The notes beneath the pieces are model-generated. The model saw only the letters and a program-made list of their open reading frames with translations. It ran no database searches and had not been told where the DNA came from. This document shows, one piece after another, positions 58,800 through 64,000 of a stretch of 64,000 bases of DNA. Numbering within the stretch: the first letter of the stretch is position 1; each line of letters begins with the position of its first letter. The stretch is taken from NCBI RefSeq assembly GCF_025024155.1, contig NW_026251740.1:248001-312000 (forward strand). Reading direction: 5' to 3'. A program made the translations under genes and the position numbers. The DNA comes from Gamsiella multidivaricata (taxonomy: Eukaryota > Mortierellomycota > Mortierellomycetes > Mortierellales > Mortierellaceae).

Positions 58800-60032
58800 G
58801 TCCACTCTTCCAGGTTCCGGGCTGCTGCAGTACGAGTACGGACAAAGAGCGCAGCTGGACAAAGGTTAGCGAGCCGTTATAAAGTGCGAGCGATATCACT
58901 TGAACAGCATATATATTATTTTACCCTATTCAGTAGGTGTATATAAAGTCTAGACGACCTAGTAGGAAGAGTTGACAATAGTTGGAAGCGATGGTGAAGG
59001 GACGCGTTGTTGAGAGACATCCTTTTCACCTCCACCTCATTCTTTCAATTCGGTTTGGTGGCAATAGTGGAGTGGCTTGGGGCGGTCCGCTGCTCACACA
59101 AAAGTCAAATTGAGCCGGCGGTTCAATTGTCCCTTCTCTCTTTGGAATAGATTCATTGCAATGGTACTGCTGCAGGGCACGCAACCCACACATCCGCATC
59201 CAAAGGATTCATTCAGCTCATCCATCGATCCAATCAATCGATCGACTCGACAGTCAGGAAGATCATATCTGTGGACAGCATTAGATACATCTATCGCCAA
59301 AGGAGTATCTGCAATTGCATCCGGCCCAGGAACAACATTTGCACCATCGACATAGATTTTTAGCAAAAAAAAAACACAGGACAGGATGTCTCATGTGAAC
59401 AATGGCACGCCTTCAGGACTCTATTCGCTGTTTGTTCATAACGAGCCAACTGATTCGGCACTATACGACCTCAACAGTGGTATTGACTCTGGATGAAATC
59501 TCCGTTCAGCTTGGGGCTCATCCATGTCGGCAAAAAGAATCACAGAGTTCATCCCACCTACCGCCAGAGCTGCTGCAAATAGCCATACCAACTTTGCGAA
59601 AAAAGCTGAAATCAACGACGATGAAGCGACGCAGCAAGGCGTTTACGATCGTTATGCCAGGGGATGAAGTAACTTCAGGAATAATAGGATCGGTACTGCC
59701 GAATGGAGATCAGACAGCGCTTCCACCACTCTCCAGCGCAGGACTAACATCATCGACTTGGTACATCAACCTGGCAGGACTTTCGCTTGAAACGCCTATG
59801 CATCGTTACCAAAGCATATGGCTTCATCGCCCCTCAACATACGAGCCAGGACTGCACAGATAGGAAAACTCTTCCCAAGAGCTGCAGTGGAAGCGCTGAC
59901 TCATCATCGACGACCTTCCCTTTCACGCTTCTTACAAAGGAAGCTCAAACGCCCACTCAACCCATGCTACACGCCAGCGACTGACCCTATACGACCTTCT
60001 TTTTCATTTTTTTTTTTTTTTTTGTTCTGTAG
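58800..60032. other. Region between ORC2 and the secure part of eL39
   Basis: Should contain the ORC2 promoter and the promoter, first exon and long first intron of eL39. A plus-strand frame at 59385 (MSHVNNGTPSGLYSLFVHNE) and another at 59402-59863 look partly protein-like but are cut by stops and have no family. A poly-T run (about 60006-60023) precedes the eL39 acceptor. Confidence 0.45.
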
Positions 60033-60303
60033 CCTTCCAACAAGTCGTTCATCATCAAGCGCAAGCTCGGAAAGAAGCAGAAGCAGAACCGTCCTCTGCC
60101 TAACTGGTGCCGCATGCGTACCGACAACAAGGTATGGAAACTGACCCTTATCTTCGGGAACCCCGCATTGAACTATTTCCAGAAAGCCATTGAAGCGATG
60201 CAGTTAAAAGCTAATATTTTGTCATTGCGTTCTTTTCTTTGAAAATTAGATCCGCTACAATGCCAAGCGCCGCCACTGGCGCCGCACCAAGCTGGGCCTC
60301 TAA
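60033..60303 (+). CDS. RPL39: 60S ribosomal protein eL39
   Basis: Two secure exons, 60033-60131 ([20 protein letters not shown] onward) and 60250-60303 ([17 protein letters not shown], stop). eL39 is a tiny, very basic protein of 51 residues at the peptide exit tunnel. The two exons encode exactly 50 residues and begin in phase 0, so the missing piece is almost certainly the start codon alone in a first exon ending ATG|GT. Upstream candidates are 59161-59163 (followed by GTACTG) and one near 58991 (followed by GTGAAG). Both imply a first intron of 0.85-1.05 kb. I cannot choose between them. Confidence 0.93.
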
Positions 60304-60628
60304 ACTGGTCGCCCATGCGGTTGGACAGCTGGAGTTCATTTACATATTGGCCTTTCGTGTTGTCCTATAAAGATTGCGATTAAAACCAAAAGGCACATAT
60401 CCGATGCAAAGCCATAATGGCTTTTTTTTTACTATTTGTGTATACGCTCGAAATGACACATAGACAAGCAAACATAGGCAAAAGTTACGATTACTGTAAT
60501 TCTGAGATCTTTTGGGACACAAAGAAAAAGCGAGATATTTATTGTGAATGCATTGAGGGGAATGGATGTGCGTGCCGTACCAGTCGTATCATGCATGATA
60601 CAATCCCCGAACGAATCGTGCTCGTGCT

Positions 60629-62125
60629 TTAGACAGAAACATAAGCACCGCCTCTGCTTGAATGGCGACCGGTAACAGAGTCCCAGACGTGGCGGACGAC
60701 ATCGACAACCAGGCTGGGGAAGTCTTTCCAGAAACCTAAAAGAACGCGAAGAGGAGATGCAGAAAGATATTAGTCCAGTCCACCAAAGTCCGTCAATAAA
60801 AAAAAAAAAAAAGGATGAGATGAAGATGCGCCAGCTTTAATAAACAGATGCTGCGATAGGATCTCTTACCGATGTTAGGAAGCATGTCCAGACCCCTGGC
60901 GCCATAGACTTGGCGGTTGTAGATCGCTCCGAGCACGAGATAGATCAGTCCAAAGACTATCAAAACCGTCATGAACACGCCGAACCCACTCATGCCCTCC
61001 GAAGTTGGCAATTGAATCTCCCTCCTGTGATAGTACAAAAGCCAACGGCAACGTCTGTCAGTGGCATTTCCTGGTTGTGTGAGCAATGACAACAGGTAGC
61101 CTCGATTTTCTCCAATGGGACTTACGGGCATGCGACGCTGGACTTCCACGAAAAGTATACGACTCCGTTCTCATATTTGATCAGTGTCGGGCCAGCCTTC
61201 TCGTCAGTCTACAAAGAATCCCCATGTAGCAAATAAAAGGCGTTAATTGTTGCGCTGAGCTTGAGCCTTTCTTTCTAGTGCCATGCCATCGGAAATGTCA
61301 AAAGAACTGAGCGAGCAGATGCACGTACAACAGCCATATCGCAAATAAAAGTAATGACAGCTGACTGGTCCTGTCCGTTAATGTTGCCTCCCTTTAATGT
61401 CAGATTCCAAGGCACTGTGTTTTGATACGTGTCATAAAAAAAAAAAAAAAAAAAGCAAAAAACGATGTCGTCAATGTCAGTAAATAGGTTGCAGTAGACA
61501 TTCCAATTGCACACCTAATCCGCTGCTTGCTGTAGGTATCCTTTGTCCTGTTGCTCGCTTACATTCCTTGACATCCTCAATTTTGTCTGCGCGTGCTACA
61601 GAAGGCGCCACGTCTCTTGCAGGTTGACCATCGTTTGCTGGAGCTGAGCCTGCGATCGTTCGCAAGAACAAAGTCTTGGGATCGCCCTCTTCAGGGACGA
61701 GCTTTGTGTCCTGACAGACCCAGGCATTCGCCTTGCAATGAGACTTTGCCTCGCCCTCGGGTATGACAATTGCCTGACAAGGGTTCAGCTGATAGTCCAC
61801 GCGGATCTTGCTAGGGTGTTCATCCTTGGGCTCACCCTTGATCGTAAATGTCCTACGTGTGGAAGTAGAGGCAGAGGTGAGATATGTCGTTCAACTGAAT
61901 CCAGAATGGCATGGATGTTTATATCTTGGACAGCGAAGGATATGGCTCTGTAATGAGACATTATTTCGTCCTTTACGTAGGTTTGAAGGCAGAGATGTTA
62001 TAGGCATGTCCGTCGACAGTGATACGTTCGCAATCGTATGGCGCAGGTGCGTCGCCGCCCTGGGCAGCAACGAAGGGGAGCAGGGCAACGGCTACGAAAG
62101 CCAAGCGAGTATGGATCCGAGTCAT
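60629..62125 (-). CDS. ATG27: Autophagy-related protein Atg27
   Basis: Six exons on the minus strand: 62125-61977, 61852-61563, 61414-61329, 61208-61126, 61024-60870 and 60735-60629, giving 289 aa. Residues 1-22 (MTRIHTRLAFVAVALLPFVA) are a signal peptide. A mannose-6-phosphate-receptor-like lumenal domain with paired cysteines follows (CERITVDGHAYNIS, QLNPCQAIVIPEGEAKSHCK, FICDMAV). A membrane segment lies near 214-236 (FGVFMTVLIVFGLIYLVLG), followed by YNRQVYGARGLDMLPNIGFW, which is conserved in Atg27. The tail ends in YVSV, a YxxPhi sorting signal at the same place as the YSAV of yeast Atg27. It cycles between Golgi, endosome and vacuole and helps Atg9 traffic. Confidence 0.93.
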
Positions 62126-62381
62126 TTGATGATTGATCTTTTGTCCTTGTAGTCGATGGAATGCTGATTGAGGATCAAGAAAAGAAAGGAGTGGAGAGAG
62201 AGGGAAAGAAAGAGAGAGCGAAGTGAACGAACAATGGTGCACTATGCCAAGAAGTTGAAAGTGTTCCTCCGCGTTGGGCTTTCAAAACCAAAGCCCGTCA
62301 TCAGTCCTCCCTGCAATCTTTCAATACAACTCCACCCGACTTCAACCATTTCATGTGATCATAAAGAACCAAAAAGCACCC
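62126..62381. promoter_or_regulatory. Divergent promoter between ATG27 and the F-box/WD40 gene
   Basis: 256 bp separate the two start codons, so the genes must share this stretch. It has a GA-rich block (about 62188-62222) and a CT-rich leader on the F-box side. Coregulation is inference. Confidence 0.6.
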
Positions 62382-64000
62382 ATGGCTGGTCTCTCTCCTT
62401 CACACTCCCCTTCCTTGAACGATGACGGCAGCACCTTCGCAGCTGGTGCTCCCTCACGGAAACGTCCCCTTCCTTCGACCTTCGATAACGCACAGCGGCT
62501 GCCGCCCCCTGCTGCGACCTCCCGTACCAGGAACATCTCGTGCCCTATCTCCCATTTGCCACCTGAGCTCGCCCTCCTAATCCTCAGCCATCTTCCCTAC
62601 CGCAGTCTCGTCGCCCTATCCCGTGTCGACCGCTACTGGAGACATCTCACCTTCCACCAGGATGGCATTTTGTGGTACCGCCTCTCTCAAAAGCATGGTC
62701 TCCTGCTCCCTGACCGCAATACCGCTGCGCAACATCGATGGACCCTAGAAGATGCACTCGCTCGACGACCAGGACTATCAAGAGCATTACACCAGAGCCG
62801 TAGGAGATTGGTATCTCAGGATACATTGAACACTACTGCACCAACGCATCTCAATACTTATACGCACGCAGAAACTGTCACTAAAGGAGGGAGCCATCAG
62901 TTGAACCCATCCGCAAGGGTCTGGCACGGACGGGTCAAGACCTGGAGGGATTACTTTGAGACACTAATTATCCTCGAGCGGGAGTGGATCGAAGGCAAGC
63001 CCACGATCAAGGAGCTGCGTGGACATGAGGATGCGGTCATTTGCGTCAAGCTTCTTCCTAGGAGAGACCGGATCGTGAGCGGGGATCGACTGGGGTATCT
63101 CAGGGTGTGGTGCGCCGTTACAGGCAGGGAGCTCCAGAAGCGGAAGGAGCACATGATGGGGATCCCTTGCCTGGTCGTCCATAAGGACCTCCTTGTCAGC
63201 GGTTCATGGGTAAGATGACTGGATACGTGTTGCCTCTCACATGGGCCCTTTGATACAATCTCGACTAAACCCCGCTCTTGACGATCGTTGACAATGTCTA
63301 TTTTGTCTATTTAGGACAGTACAGTGATCATCTGGCGGCAATTTCAGGAGGACCCATATCTCAAACCGCTAAAGATCATCGACTTGGGCGAGCAAGTCAT
63401 GAGCATGGATCTCGACGCCAACCTGGACCTAGCCATCGGAACCGTCAGTGGCGTTGTCAAAATCGTTTCCCTCAAGACCTTTTCTTTCATCGATACCTTT
63501 CAAACCCCTCAGCCACACCTCTGCACCGCCGTGTCCTTGCACCCGGACAAAGTCGAGGCCACGATCGGTTCAAATTACTACGCTTGGGATCGAACAACAA
63601 AGGCCCAGGTTGGCTTCATTGGCGAAGCCCATTCCAAGAGTATCTCGTGTATGAAGGTCGATGTTGCAGAGCGCCTGATCTTTACGGGATCCCAGGACGG
63701 CAAGGTCAGAATCTTTAGCTGGGGATCTAAGCCCGTGTTGTTGAGGCAATATGCAGGGCATATGAATGGCGTGCGATGTATGACCCTCCAGGACTATATG
63801 GTTATCACCGGATCTTCGGACAAGGTAAACGATTTTTGTTCGTTTTTTTTTTTGTCCGCAAGCTATTCGATCGGGAAGCTGTATATTGCCATCCTCCATC
63901 CTCCAACACTCTGTCGTTCTTTTCCTTGATAGACGGTGATGGTTACATTTAGAGACCGACACGAGTATATGCCTTACAGACTGTTCCTCGACAAGGTCTC
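62382..64000 (+). CDS. F-box/WD40-repeat protein (3' end beyond window edge)
   Basis: Three exons in view: 62382-63209, 63315-63824 and 63933 onward. The N-terminus is Ser/Pro-rich. An F-box follows at about residues 55-100 (ISHLPPELALLILSHLPYRS, then LVALSRVDRYWRHL). After a linker rich in Thr/Arg come WD40 blades: TIKELRGHEDAVICVKLLP, LRVWCAVTGREL, STVIIWRQF, GKVRIFSWGSKPVLLRQYAG and MVITGSSDK. Such proteins are substrate receptors of SCF ubiquitin ligases, with the F-box binding Skp1 and the propeller the substrate. The target is unknown. I start at 62382 (MAGLSPSHSP); the frame is open farther up but without a better start. The gene continues past 64000. Confidence 0.92.

Noticed and set aside
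59385..59863. Plus-strand frames beginning MSHVNNGTPSGLYSLFVHNE and MARLQDSIRCLFITSQ
   Set aside because: Cut by stops, in different frames, no family recognised, and they fall inside the expected first intron of eL39.
1..64000. CRISPR arrays, bacterial operons, rRNA or tRNA genes
   Set aside because: The DNA is eukaryotic with spliced genes. I saw no direct-repeat/spacer arrays or rRNA, and could not identify a tRNA by eye; a covariance-model scan (tRNAscan-SE, Infernal) would be decisive.

Overview
The window is nuclear DNA of a filamentous fungus. Nearly every gene is split by many short introns (roughly 60-150 nt, GT-AG with a CTAAC/TTAAC-like branch site). Gene density is high and both strands are used. 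The gene content (a BRPF-type bromo-PWWP protein, eL6 and eL39, ORC2, Atg27, NIPA, a mitochondrial Hsp70) together with lineage-specific nuclease-like families points to an early-diverging fungus. Mortierellomycotina is my best inference; no marker here proves the genus.

Layout. 1-3.4 kb: two tandem epoxide-hydrolase-like genes (-), the first cut by the window edge. 4.6-9.4 kb: a SulP-STAS-cNMP transporter of the Ygr125w/Vsb1 type (+). 9.7-11.3 kb: a predicted methyltransferase (+), convergent with a NIPA magnesium transporter (-, 11.5-14.1). 15.0-17.9 kb: a large GPI-type aspartic protease (-). 19.2-20.2 kb: an unknown single-exon gene (-). 20.2-25.3 kb: a gene-poor stretch. 25.3-27.8 kb: mitochondrial Hsp70 (-). 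28.3-30.1 kb: a membrane-anchored M24 Xaa-Pro peptidase (-). 30.6-32.8 kb: a processive GT2 polysaccharide synthase (-). 33.6-34.7 kb: ribosomal protein eL6 (-), followed upstream by an eroded coding region (34.7-35.7). 36.1-37.4 kb: p23/Sba1 co-chaperone (+). 39.1-41.5 kb: an AVT/SLC36-type amino-acid transporter (+).

The 42.3-48.8 kb segment is the accessory island. It holds one intact-looking and two broken members of what looks like a single nuclease-like superfamily, plus a frameshifted hAT transposase relic. 50.8-56.9 kb: a full BRPF/Nto1 chromatin scaffold (+), tail-to-tail with ORC2 (-, 57.0-58.8). 60.0-60.3 kb: eL39 (+). 60.6-62.1 kb: Atg27 (-), sharing a 256-bp divergent promoter with an F-box/WD40 gene (+) that runs off the right end.

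Themes. Several genes point to the vacuole or endosome (Vsb1-like, AVT-like, Atg27 with a YxxPhi tail, M24 peptidase with an ExxxLL signal), and two are the chaperones mtHsp70 and p23. The most unusual signals are the three nuclease-like loci that share an identical D-x13-E-type spacing, a 9-bp minisatellite that multiplies the Hsp70 stop codon in frame, two GC-AG introns (one giving a readable truncated product if retained), and a p23 gene that starts with 5-nt and 20-nt coding exons.
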